This document shows, piece after piece, positions 6,980 to 14,585 of a stretch of 51,477 bases of DNA. Source of the stretch: an uncultured Bacteroides sp. (GTDB lineage: Bacteria > Bacteroidota > Bacteroidia > Bacteroidales > Bacteroidaceae); NCBI GenBank assembly GCA_900544075.1, contig UQTJ01000025.1:1-51477 (forward strand), read 5' to 3'. Both the position numbers and the translations under genes were made by a program. Within the stretch, counting starts at the first letter, position 1. Every line of letters begins with the position of its first letter. Below the pieces are notes generated by a model that saw nothing but the letters and a program-made list of their open reading frames with translations, was not told where the DNA came from and made no database searches.

Positions 6980-8437
6980 ATGAGTACGGAAAATAAAATA
7001 TCAGAATACTTTGAAACAGCCGAAAAGTATTGGGAAGCCGGTCAATACGAAGAGGCATTCAAATGGTATCGGTTAGCAGCGGAACAAGGTGACGCCGTAG
7101 CCCAGAAGAAATTAGGGAACTGTTATTTTGATGGTGACGGTGTTGAACAGAATTATGCGGAAGCTGCTAAATACTTCCGGTTGGCAGCTGAACAAGGATA
7201 TCTTGTGGCGCAATATAATTTGGGCATTTGTTATGAAAATGGCTGGGGCGTAGAAGAGGATTCAGAAGAAGCAGCAAAATGGTATAGTGAGGCTGCGAAG
7301 CAAGGTGATTCCAAAGCTCAAAATAATTTGGCTGTTTGTTATTTTAATGGTGAAGGTGTAGAGCAGGATTATGGAGAGGCTGTAAAATGGTATCGCATGG
7401 CAGCAGAACAAGGTGATGCTGATGCTCAATATGGTTTGGCTGTATGTTATGGTAATGGTTATGGCGTAAATAAAGATGTGGAAGAGGCTGTAAAATGGTA
7501 TCGCATGGCAGCAGAACAAGGTGATGCTGATGCTCAATATGGCTTGGCTGTATGTTATGGTAATGGTTATGGCGTAAATAAAGATGTGCAAGAGGCTATA
7601 AAGTGGCTACGCTTGGCAGCGGAACAAGGTCATTCCTATGCTCAATACAAATTAGGGAGATGTTACGATGATGGCTGGGGTGTAGGAAAGGATGAAGGAG
7701 AAGCATTCAAGTGGTATCGGTTGGCAGCGGAACAAGGTGAAACTGAGGCTCAAAATATTTTATCCCTATGCTATTATAATGGTATGGGAGTGGAACAAAA
7801 TATGGATGAAGCGGTTAAATGGGTTCGTCTTTCAGCAGAACATGGTAATGCTGAGGCGCAATTTAGATTAGGGTGTTGTTATTATCAAGGGGAAGGAATA
7901 GAAACAGATTTTCATGAAGCAGTAAAATGGTATCGTAAGGCTGCTGAACAAGGGCATGCTGAAGCTCAATATAAATTAGCCATTTGTTATGAGTACGGTG
8001 AAGGTATAAATCAAGATGCGGAAGAAGCAGCAAAATTGTATCGCAAAGCAGCAGAACAGGGATATGCAGATGCTCAAAATGATTTAGGATTCTGCTATGA
8101 TAAAGGTATAGGTGTTAGACGTGATGCGGAACAGGCTGTACTATGGTTTTGGATGGCAGCGGAACAAGGTCTTGCCGGTGCTCAGTATAATTTGGGATTG
8201 TGCTATATGAATGCAAAGGGCGTAAAGTATGATTCAAAAGAAGCCGTGAAATGGTATCGTAAGGCTGCTGAACAGGACTTTGCCTTTGCTCAACATAATT
8301 TAGGAGTCAGCTATGAAATAGGTAACGGCGTGGAACAAAACATAGATAAAGCCATAGAATGGTATAAGAAAGCTTCCGATAACGGTTGCGATGAAGCCAA
8401 GGAAGCTTTGGATGAATTGTTAAAGAAGAGGCAATAA
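6980..8437 (+). CDS. Sel1-repeat protein, copy 2
   Basis: A 485-residue protein with 13 Sel1-like repeats after a short N-terminal helix (ISEYFETAEKYWEAGQYEEA). Units 4 and 5 are encoded by an almost exact 108-bp tandem duplication (7376-7483 and 7484-7591) and give nearly identical peptides. The C-terminal unit (KAIEWYKKASDNGCDEAKEALDEL) is nearly the same as that of the upstream paralogue. It starts 66 bases after that gene with no clear promoter, so it is probably co-transcribed. No signal peptide is seen. It is likely a protein-interaction scaffold; the partner is unknown. Confidence 0.85.
   Translation: MSTENKISEYFETAEKYWEAGQYEEAFKWYRLAAEQGDAVAQKKLGNCYFDGDGVEQNYAEAAKYFRLAAEQGYLVAQYNLGICYENGWGVEEDSEEAAKWYSEAAKQGDSKAQNNLAVCYFNGEGVEQDYGEAVKWYRMAAEQGDADAQYGLAVCYGNGYGVNKDVEEAVKWYRMAAEQGDADAQYGLAVCYGNGYGVNKDVQEAIKWLRLAAEQGHSYAQYKLGRCYDDGWGVGKDEGEAFKWYRLAAEQGETEAQNILSLCYYNGMGVEQNMDEAVKWVRLSAEHGNAEAQFRLGCCYYQGEGIETDFHEAVKWYRKAAEQGHAEAQYKLAICYEYGEGINQDAEEAAKLYRKAAEQGYADAQNDLGFCYDKGIGVRRDAEQAVLWFWMAAEQGLAGAQYNLGLCYMNAKGVKYDSKEAVKWYRKAAEQDFAFAQHNLGVSYEIGNGVEQNIDKAIEWYKKASDNGCDEAKEALDELLKKRQ
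7376..7591 (+). repeat. 108-bp in-gene tandem duplication of one Sel1 unit
   Basis: Copy 1 is 7376-7483 and copy 2 is 7484-7591. I see one internal difference (T at 7435 against C at 7543). The sequence diverges just past the copies (GTGGAA against GTGCAA). The length is exactly 36 codons, so the frame is kept and one repeat hairpin is added. Other units in the gene are far more divergent, so this copy is recent. Confidence 0.9.
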
Positions 8438-8542
8438 TAAGTCCTTTTAAAATGATAAGGCGTAATGTCGAGAAAGACTGGTTATTTTTATATGCTTTTG
8501 TCAATAACTGCATAATGGGATTGGTGTTTGCTGAAAAACGTT

Positions 8543-8550
8543 TATCTTTG
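8543..8550 (+). promoter_or_regulatory. Promoter -7 element (TATCTTTG) for the Fic gene
   Basis: TATCTTTG matches the Bacteroidetes TAnnTTTG element and lies about 50 bases before the ATG at 8599. It separates the Fic gene from the Sel1 genes. The -33 element is not clear. Confidence 0.65.
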
Positions 8551-8598
8551 TGCGACAGATGTTTTGGTGATATAGTGTAAATATAGAATTTCTATTGT

Positions 8599-9420
8599 AT
8601 GTACGAAGAATTGATTCCACAATATGATTCATTAGTAGCTGAATATAAGAAAATAGTTGCCGAGGGATTCAGTAAAGCCGATTTCATAGAATATAATGAA
8701 ATCCTGTTTTCAGCACATAGTTGTGCTATAGAGGGCAATAGTTTCTCTGTGGATGAAACCCGTGCTTTGAAGGAGAAAGGATTGGGAATGATTCCGCATG
8801 GGAAGACTCTTTTTGAGGCTTTTGAGATTCTTGATCATTTCCAGGCATACGAGTATTTGTTGAATAATTTGGATAAACCGCTTACCGAGGAACTGTTGAA
8901 AGAGACTCACAGACTGTTAACAGAGCATACTTTGGAGTATAAAACGAGGAATGATGAAGTTCCAAGTAAGCCGGGAGAATATACCACAGTGGATATGTGC
9001 GCCGGTGATACTGTATTTGGTGAACATGAGAAGTTAATAAAACAGGTTCCCCGTCTTCTTGAAAGTACTCAGAAGGCTATAGATAGCGGTGAGGTGCATC
9101 CTATGGTTATTGCTTCAAAGTTTCATGGATTTTATGAATATCTTCATCCGTTCCGCGATGGTAACGGACGTTTGGGAAGGCTTATGTCAAATTTCATTCT
9201 TCTCAAAATGGAACAGCCATTGCTGATAATACCAAGTACTTGTAGAGAAGAATATATTGCAGCTTTAAAATATATAAAGAAAGAGCGTACTGATGAGTTT
9301 CTTATTGATTTTTTCTTTAGAACTTCTATCAGAAGACTTCGGAATGAGATATCGGAAAAGAAGAATCTTACGGATAATTTTATAGATGGTTTCCGTTTCG
9401 TTTCTGAATCGGAAGAATAA
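8599..9420 (+). CDS. Fic family protein, class II architecture
   Basis: A 273-residue Fic protein. The catalytic motif HPFRDGNGRLGR is at residues 183-194 (His183 as general base, Asp/Asn/Arg for nucleotide and metal binding), so AMP transfer or a related modification of target proteins is expected. SCAIEG at 41-46 fits the inhibitory motif (S/T)xxxE(G/N) located before the Fic core, which defines class II (self-inhibited) Fic proteins. It lacks the C-terminal winged-helix domain of longer relatives. It has its own promoter, and no antitoxin gene lies next to it, as expected for class II. The target is unknown. Confidence 0.9.
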   Translation: MYEELIPQYDSLVAEYKKIVAEGFSKADFIEYNEILFSAHSCAIEGNSFSVDETRALKEKGLGMIPHGKTLFEAFEILDHFQAYEYLLNNLDKPLTEELLKETHRLLTEHTLEYKTRNDEVPSKPGEYTTVDMCAGDTVFGEHEKLIKQVPRLLESTQKAIDSGEVHPMVIASKFHGFYEYLHPFRDGNGRLGRLMSNFILLKMEQPLLIIPSTCREEYIAALKYIKKERTDEFLIDFFFRTSIRRLRNEISEKKNLTDNFIDGFRFVSESEE

Positions 9421-9437
9421 AGGACAGATTTATCTTA

Positions 9438-9483
9438 TGTTCACTAACCGTTCACCGGCCGTTCGCTGAACGGTTAGTGAACA
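9438..9483. terminator. Bidirectional hairpin between convergent fic and nadD
   Basis: A perfect 17-bp inverted repeat (9438-9454 and 9467-9483) with a 12-base loop lies between the two convergent genes. It is likely to end or block transcripts from both sides, although no long T-run follows on either strand. The same bases also form an 11-bp-period direct repeat. Confidence 0.65.
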
Positions 9484-9503
9484 GTCACTGAACGCTTTCC
9501 GAA
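9438..9503. repeat. Six semi-conserved 11-bp units
   Basis: Units begin at 9438, 9449, 9460, 9471, 9482 and 9493. The first three share GTTC at unit positions 2-5 and the last four share GAA at positions 9-11. The array runs through the nadD stop codon and supplies the last codons of nadD. Confidence 0.65.
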
Positions 9504-10099
9504 CAGCACCTAAAATCATATAATCTTTCCTTTTCAATTATCTCATATACGGAAGGGTGCAGAAAATACCGCACGTCTTTGCCTTGTGCCAGACTTTCAC
9601 GGATGAAGGTTGAACTGACCTCTATTAAAGGACTGTCTACGGCTTTTACACGAGGTGGCAGTGATTCTGAATTGATTTCATATCCCAAACGGGGGTATAT
9701 CAAGACATGATGACGTGAAAGGATTTCTTCCGGTGATTTCCAGCGGTCGAAGGCTGCCCAGTTGTCGGCACCTATTATCAGGTAGAAGTCCCTGTCGGGA
9801 TAGGCTTCAGACAGTTTGTTCAGAGTTGTAACGGTGTATGATGGTTTCGGAAGACTGAACTCAAAGTCAGATACGTGAAAGCGCGGATATCCTTTTATAG
9901 CTGCTTCTACCAACTTCAGACGCATGTTGTCGTCAAGCAATGACTGATTCTGCTTGAAGGGGTTTTGTGGTGAAACCAAAAACCATAGTTCGTCTATGTA
10001 GCTGTTCTCACACAGATAATTGGCCAATGCAAGGTGTCCTATGTGTATTGGATTGAACGAACCTCCGAATATGCCTGTCCTTAGTTTTTTTTCTTCCAT
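9485..10099 (-). CDS. nadD: Nicotinate-nucleotide adenylyltransferase
   Basis: A 204-residue cytoplasmic enzyme that joins nicotinate mononucleotide and ATP to make deamido-NAD, a step in NAD synthesis. The N-terminus has GIFGGSFNPIHIGH (residues 9-22) with the nucleotidyltransferase HxGH. The C-terminus has SSTFIRESL, typical of NadD. I chose the ATG at 10099, which lies inside the end of the upstream 60-residue gene (19-base overlap) and implies translational coupling. The final codons fall in the 11-bp repeat array. It is probably in one transcript with yicC and gmk. Confidence 0.93.
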   Translation of the reverse strand: MEEKKLRTGIFGGSFNPIHIGHLALANYLCENSYIDELWFLVSPQNPFKQNQSLLDDNMRLKLVEAAIKGYPRFHVSDFEFSLPKPSYTVTTLNKLSEAYPDRDFYLIIGADNWAAFDRWKSPEEILSRHHVLIYPRLGYEINSESLPPRVKAVDSPLIEVSSTFIRESLAQGKDVRYFLHPSVYEIIEKERLYDFRCCSESVQ

Positions 10100-10263
10100 A
10101 ATCTGTAGTTGACCACTTGCCATGCTGCGACTAATATCATTGCCGTGGCTATGATGTATTCTTCTTTCGCTATTGCCACTATGCCTACGGCCAAGGCAGC
10201 AAAACCGATGACGATAGTAAGAATCGTCATCAGTTGCATTATTTTCTTGGGGTTTCTTGCCAT
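10081..10263 (-). CDS. 60-residue two-helix membrane protein
   Basis: A small protein with a basic N-terminus (MARNPKKIMQL), two hydrophobic helices (about residues 12-30 and 36-52) and a basic tail (WKKKN), so both ends are probably cytoplasmic. It lies between gmk (2 bases away) and nadD (19-base overlap). No catalytic motif is visible. The tight spacing supports it as a real gene of the operon. Function unknown. Confidence 0.7.
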   Translation of the reverse strand: MARNPKKIMQLMTILTIVIGFAALAVGIVAIAKEEYIIATAMILVAAWQVVNYRLWKKKN

Positions 10264-10265
10264 AT

Positions 10266-10829
10266 TTACTTTTTGAGGAAGTTGCTTATGATTTCAAGTG
10301 CTTCGGCCTGGGCCTTTTCCAGTTCGTCGTTTACTATTACCACATCAAACTTGTCGGCATAGCTTAATTCGAACTCTGCTTTGGCAATACGGCTTTCTAT
10401 AACTTCCGGTGTGTCGGTACCGCGTCCGTTAAGGCGCTTGCGAAGTTCTTCTACTGATGGTGGCTGGATGAATACCGATAGTGCACGGTCGCCATAGAAT
10501 TTCTTTATATTGCATCCGCCTACTACATCGACGTCAAATATCACGTTCTGGCCCTCAGAAAGTTGTTTCTCTACTTGTGACTTCAGTGTTCCGTAGAAAC
10601 GGTCTGTATAGACCTCTTCGTATTCAAGAAACTCACCGTCAGCTATTTTCTGTCTGAATTCGTCAGGAGTGAGGAAGAAATATTCCACTCCGTTCTGTTC
10701 TGTTCCGCGTGGAGCGCGGCTTGTTGCAGAAATAGAGAATGCCAAGTTCAGATTCTGTTTGAGCAGATAGTTGATGATAGTTGATTTGCCTGAGCCCGAA
10801 GGTGCTGAAAATATAATAAGTTTTCCCAT
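10266..10829 (-). CDS. gmk: Guanylate kinase
   Basis: A 187-residue enzyme that phosphorylates GMP to GDP. It begins MGKLIIFSAPSGSGKST with the P-loop at once, followed by SATSRAPRGTEQNGVEYFF (GMP binding) and RGTDTPEVIESRI in the lid region. The ATG at 10829 gives the usual length; an in-frame upstream ATG at 10868 would add 13 residues translated from the repeat array and is less likely. It follows yicC, as often in bacteria, and precedes the small membrane gene. Confidence 0.95.
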   Translation of the reverse strand: MGKLIIFSAPSGSGKSTIINYLLKQNLNLAFSISATSRAPRGTEQNGVEYFFLTPDEFRQKIADGEFLEYEEVYTDRFYGTLKSQVEKQLSEGQNVIFDVDVVGGCNIKKFYGDRALSVFIQPPSVEELRKRLNGRGTDTPEVIESRIAKAEFELSYADKFDVVIVNDELEKAQAEALEIISNFLKK

Positions 10830-10883
10830 GTTTAAATAGCGTTTAAATTCTGTTCGAATGGTGTTCAAATCCCGTTCGAATGG
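10829..10883. repeat. Five 11-bp units filling the yicC-gmk gap
   Basis: Units at 10829, 10840, 10851, 10862 and 10873 share the core GTTYRAAT at positions 2-9. The first unit overlaps the first base of the gmk start, and the last ends three bases before the yicC stop codon (minus strand). The core is partly palindromic (TTTAAA, TTCGAA). Confidence 0.8.
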
Positions 10884-10885
10884 TA

Positions 10886-11761
10886 TTACATTACGTTAAG
10901 TACCTGTTCCTTGATTTGTTCCAGTTCGTCTTTCATCTGGACTACTATGTTCTGCATTTCTGCATGGTTCGATTTACTTCCCGTTGTGTTTATTTCACGT
11001 CCCATTTCCTGGGCAATGAAACCAAGCTTTTTGCCCTGGCCATGTCCTCCCGCCATTGTTTCGCGGAAATATTTCAGATGGTTGGTAAGACGCTGTTTTT
11101 CTTCGTTGATATCCAACTTTTCGATATAGTATATCAGTTCCTGCTCCAGACGGTTTTTGTCATAGTCTACACTGATTGTCTTTTCCAGTGCGTCTGTGAT
11201 TTTTTCTCTGATGCGTGCCACTCTTTCTTTTTCAAACGGTTCGATAGAAGCAAGCAGACGTTCTATGTTGTCTATTTTCTCGTTGAATTTCTTTTCCAGT
11301 GCCGCGCCTTCCTGTTTGCGGAAGTTGACGAGTGCATTTATAGCTTCTTCTACAGCGCCTTTCGCAACTTCCCATTCTTCATCTTCCAGTGTCTGGATGT
11401 CAACTTTTGTCAGTACGTCCGGCATACGGAGTAGGGTAGCAAACCAGTCGGATGGCAAAGGAATATTGCATGTTTCAGATATATTCTTGATTTGTGTGTA
11501 GTAGTTCTGCAGCAGAGCAGCATTGATAGGAGTAGCTGTATCTGCAGCCTCTTTTTCAATCCACAGACTGAAGTCTACTTTTCCGCGTTCCAGACTTTTT
11601 GAAATCATGTTTCTGATTTCCATTTCTTTTTCTCTGTATAAAGGAGCTATTCGGGCAGAAACGTCGAGTGCCTTGCTGTTTAGTGATTTTATCTCTACGA
11701 TAATTTTCTTATCGTTGTAAGTAACGGTTGATTTTCCGTAACCGGTCATTGATTGTATCAT
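10886..11761 (-). CDS. YicC/YloC family endoribonuclease
   Basis: A 291-residue protein. It begins MIQSMTGYGKS and ends with the conserved GGHGQGKKLGFIAQEMGREINTTGSKS...EMQN region and a helical tail, typical of full-length YicC/YloC. Family members are endoribonucleases implicated in RNA turnover and growth-phase adaptation. It is the first gene of the minus-strand set yicC-gmk-small membrane protein-nadD and has a TAnnTTTG promoter directly upstream. The start is set by the conserved N-terminus. Confidence 0.92.
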   Translation of the reverse strand: MIQSMTGYGKSTVTYNDKKIIVEIKSLNSKALDVSARIAPLYREKEMEIRNMISKSLERGKVDFSLWIEKEAADTATPINAALLQNYYTQIKNISETCNIPLPSDWFATLLRMPDVLTKVDIQTLEDEEWEVAKGAVEEAINALVNFRKQEGAALEKKFNEKIDNIERLLASIEPFEKERVARIREKITDALEKTISVDYDKNRLEQELIYYIEKLDINEEKQRLTNHLKYFRETMAGGHGQGKKLGFIAQEMGREINTTGSKSNHAEMQNIVVQMKDELEQIKEQVLNVM

Positions 11762-11780
11762 AACAAATTCTATTTTTTTG

Positions 11781-11788
11781 CAAAAGTA
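11781..11788 (-). promoter_or_regulatory. Promoter -7 element (TACTTTTG) for yicC
   Basis: Read on the minus strand, TACTTTTG fits TAnnTTTG and lies about 20 bases before the yicC start. Confidence 0.7.
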
Positions 11789-11832
11789 AGGAAAAGTGAG
11801 GAAATTATAGAAATAGAGTGGGATAAAAAGTG

Positions 11833-11840
11833 TATATTTG
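11833..11840 (+). promoter_or_regulatory. Promoter -7 element (TATATTTG) for tsaB
   Basis: TATATTTG lies 26 bases before the tsaB ATG and divergently from the yicC promoter, within a 105-base shared region. Confidence 0.75.
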
Positions 11841-11866
11841 CGGACAATAATGTATTAAAATAAACT

Positions 11867-12556
11867 ATGTCGTGCATTTTACATATTGAAACGTCTACAG
11901 AAGTTTGTTCCGTATCTGTAAGTCAGGACGGTGCTTCTATTTTTACTAAAGAGGATTTTAACGGACCTTCACATGCTACGCTGCTTGGTGTGTATGTTGA
12001 TGAAGCTCTGTCGTTTGTTGATAACCATGCAATTCCTTTGGATGCTGTAGCTGTAAGCTGCGGACCGGGGTCTTACACTGGTTTGCGTATTGGTGTATCC
12101 ATGGCTAAAGGAATATGCTACGGAAGAAACATTCCTCTCATTGGTATTCCTACACCGGAAGTTATGTGTGTACCGGTTCTTTTGAACCACGATTTGCCGG
12201 AGGATGCTTTACTGTGTCCTATGATAGATGCTCGCCGTATGGAGGTTTATGCAGCTATATATGACCGTTCTCTTAAGGCGTGCCGTGAAATAGGTGCTGA
12301 TATTATAGATGAAAATTCTTATAAGGAGTTTCTTGATGAGCATCCTGTCTATTTCTTTGGTAACGGAGCTGCTAAATGTCGGGAAAAGATTAATCATCCT
12401 AATGCTCATTTTATCGATGACATTTATCCTTTGGCAAAATGGATGTTCCCTTTGGCTGAAAAGGCTGTAGCAAAAGAAGATTATAAGGATGTGGCTTATT
12501 TTGAGCCTTTCTATCTTAAAGAGTTTGTAGCTTCTACTCCTAAAAAATTACTTTAA
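11867..12556 (+). CDS. tsaB: tRNA threonylcarbamoyladenosine biosynthesis protein TsaB
   Basis: A 229-residue ASKHA-fold protein that works with TsaD and TsaE to make t6A37 in tRNAs reading ANN codons. It begins with ILHIETSTEVCSVSV and contains SHATLL and VSCGPGSYTGLRIGVSMAKG, the family signature. It is the dimer-forming partner of TsaD and not itself catalytic. It is the first gene of the + strand series after its own promoter; DUF4290 follows 24 bases later. Confidence 0.93.
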   Translation: MSCILHIETSTEVCSVSVSQDGASIFTKEDFNGPSHATLLGVYVDEALSFVDNHAIPLDAVAVSCGPGSYTGLRIGVSMAKGICYGRNIPLIGIPTPEVMCVPVLLNHDLPEDALLCPMIDARRMEVYAAIYDRSLKACREIGADIIDENSYKEFLDEHPVYFFGNGAAKCREKINHPNAHFIDDIYPLAKWMFPLAEKAVAKEDYKDVAYFEPFYLKEFVASTPKKLL

Positions 12557-12580
12557 TAGATTAAATCGAAATTATTTATT

Positions 12581-13186
12581 ATGGAATATAATACCCAGCA
12601 ACGCCGACTTCCGCTTCCTGAGTATGGACGAAGTGTACAGAATATGGTGGATCATGCTCTTACCATTGAAGACCGTGAGCAAAGACAAATCTGTGCCAAT
12701 ACCATTGTAAAGATAATGAAAGGAATGTTCCCGCAGTTTAAGGATAATGCTGAATTGAATCAGAAACTATGGGACCATTTGGCTATAATGTCAGATTTCA
12801 AACTTGATATAGACTATCCGGTGGAAATCGTTAAGAAGGAAAGCCTTCATGTAAAACCTGACAGGGTTCCTTATCCTCAGACAAAATTGCGTTATAAGCA
12901 TTACGGACGTTTTGTTCAGGATATGATAAACGTTGCAGCCGGTTATGAGGAAGGGGAGGAAAAAAGACAGCTCATCAATCTTATTGCCAACCAGATGAAG
13001 AAGGATTATCAGAACTGGAATAAGGATGGTGTGGATAATCAGAGAATCATTGATGACCTTTGCGAACTGTCTGACGGTAGAATAAAGATTACTGTCGATG
13101 ATGTAAAGATGTTCGAACACCGTGTGTTTACACAGCGTCGCCGACAGACCAATAACAATAATAACCAGCAGAAGCGTAAACAATAG
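12581..13186 (+). CDS. DUF4290 protein
   Basis: A 201-residue soluble protein of a Bacteroidetes-specific family. It begins with YNTQQRRLPLPEYGRSVQNMV and has a related second block (LRYKHYGRFVQDMINVAAGYEEGEEK), suggesting an internal duplication. The C-terminus is basic with an Asn/Gln/Lys-rich tail, so it may bind nucleic acid. It lies between tsaB and murA, a common Bacteroidales order. Function unknown. Confidence 0.85.
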   Translation: MEYNTQQRRLPLPEYGRSVQNMVDHALTIEDREQRQICANTIVKIMKGMFPQFKDNAELNQKLWDHLAIMSDFKLDIDYPVEIVKKESLHVKPDRVPYPQTKLRYKHYGRFVQDMINVAAGYEEGEEKRQLINLIANQMKKDYQNWNKDGVDNQRIIDDLCELSDGRIKITVDDVKMFEHRVFTQRRRQTNNNNNQQKRKQ

Positions 13187-13192
13187 TTTTTC

Positions 13193-13264
13193 AGTTCTTT
13201 AGTTCTTGAGTTTGTTGGTGTTTGTGTCAGCCAACTTAAGAACTTGTAAACTTATAAACTTAAA
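13193..13264 (+). repeat. 8-bp repeats in opposite orientations forming the murA leader hairpin
   Basis: AACTTNNN recurs four times at 13233-13264. AGTTCTTN, its near reverse complement, occurs at 13193-13200 and 13201-13208. The arms 13201-13210 and 13235-13244 pair over 10 bp with one G-U, and TTGG/CCAA (13215-13218, 13231-13234) can extend the stem. No T-run follows. Confidence 0.6.
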
Positions 13265-13271
13265 GAAATAT

Positions 13272-14576
13272 ATGAGCTCATTTGTAATAGAAGGTGGACA
13301 TAAACTTCATGGCGAGATAACTCCTCAGGGTGCCAAGAATGAAGTGTTGCAGATTTTGTGTGCAACTCTGCTTACATCTGAGGAGGTTACCGTTCATAAT
13401 ATACCGAATATACTTGATGTGAACAATCTTATTCAGCTTATCAGGGATATGGGTGTAACAGTGTCGAAATTGAATGCCGATACTTACTCGTTCAAGGCTG
13501 ATAATGTCAACCTCTCATATCTCGAAAGTGAGGAATTCTTGTTAAGATGTTCCAAGTTGAGAGGTTCGGTAATGCTCGTTGGACCACTTTTGTCGCGTTT
13601 CGGAAAGGCTATGATTTCAAAGCCGGGCGGTGACAAGATTGGTCGCCGTCGTTTGGATACGCATTTCATCGGTGTACAGAAGTTGGGAGCCTCTTTCGAT
13701 TATGATGCGGAACGCGGAGTTTATACTTTGTCGGCAGATAGACTGAAAGGTACATATATGCTGCTTGATGAGGCTTCTGTTACAGGTACTGCAAATATCG
13801 TAATGGCTGCAGTCCTTGCCGAAGGTACTACCACTATTTATAATGCAGCTTGTGAGCCATATCTTCAGCAGCTCTGCAAGATGCTGAACCGTATGGGAGC
13901 AAAAATCACAGGTATAGCATCAAATCTTCTTACTATCGAAGGAGTAAAAGAATTGAAAGGTTGTACTCATACCGTGTTGCCGGATATGATTGAGGTCGGT
14001 AGCTTTATCGCAATGGCGGCTATGACACGAAGCGAGATAACCATAAAGAATGTTTCTTATGACAATTTAGGTATCATACCTGACAGCTTCCGCCGTTTGG
14101 GTATAAAAATAGAGCAGAGAGGGGATGATATCTTTGTGCCACAGCAGGAACATTATGAGATTGAATCGTTCATTGACGGTTCCATCATGACTATAGCCGA
14201 CGCTCCATGGCCGGGACTGACTCCTGACCTTCTCAGTGTGATGCTTGTCGTGGCCACACAGGCTAAAGGAAGTGTGCTCATTCATCAGAAAATGTTTGAA
14301 AGCCGACTGTTCTTTGTTGATAAGCTGATAGATATGGGAGCGCAGATTATATTGTGCGACCCCCACAGAGCTGTCGTGATAGGCCATGACCATAATTTCA
14401 GCCTTAGAGGAGGAAATATGACATCTCCTGATATCCGTGCCGGTATTGCTTTGCTGATTGCTGCCATGGGAGCTGAAGGTACAAGCCGCATACATAATAT
14501 AGAACAGATAGACAGAGGTTATCAGAATATAGAGCAACGTCTTACAGCTCTTGGTGCGCGTATAACAAGAATTTGA
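13272..14576 (+). CDS. murA: UDP-N-acetylglucosamine 1-carboxyvinyltransferase
   Basis: A 434-residue cytoplasmic enzyme that transfers enolpyruvate from PEP to UDP-GlcNAc, the first committed step of peptidoglycan synthesis. QGAKNEVL carries the conserved Lys22. The active-site loop reads KPGGDKIGRRRLD, with Asp121 where the E. coli enzyme has the fosfomycin target Cys115. I chose the ATG at 13272, which gives the conserved N-terminus; upstream frame-extending starts lie in the repeat leader. rimM follows 9 bases later. Confidence 0.95.
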   Translation: MSSFVIEGGHKLHGEITPQGAKNEVLQILCATLLTSEEVTVHNIPNILDVNNLIQLIRDMGVTVSKLNADTYSFKADNVNLSYLESEEFLLRCSKLRGSVMLVGPLLSRFGKAMISKPGGDKIGRRRLDTHFIGVQKLGASFDYDAERGVYTLSADRLKGTYMLLDEASVTGTANIVMAAVLAEGTTTIYNAACEPYLQQLCKMLNRMGAKITGIASNLLTIEGVKELKGCTHTVLPDMIEVGSFIAMAAMTRSEITIKNVSYDNLGIIPDSFRRLGIKIEQRGDDIFVPQQEHYEIESFIDGSIMTIADAPWPGLTPDLLSVMLVVATQAKGSVLIHQKMFESRLFFVDKLIDMGAQIILCDPHRAVVIGHDHNFSLRGGNMTSPDIRAGIALLIAAMGAEGTSRIHNIEQIDRGYQNIEQRLTALGARITRI

Positions 14577-14585
14577 GTAATTGTC

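Noticed and set aside
10880..11434. Open + strand frame opposite yicC (184 codons)
   Set aside because: Rich in Phe, Tyr and Cys, as expected from the complement of yicC codons; yicC has the clear family match.
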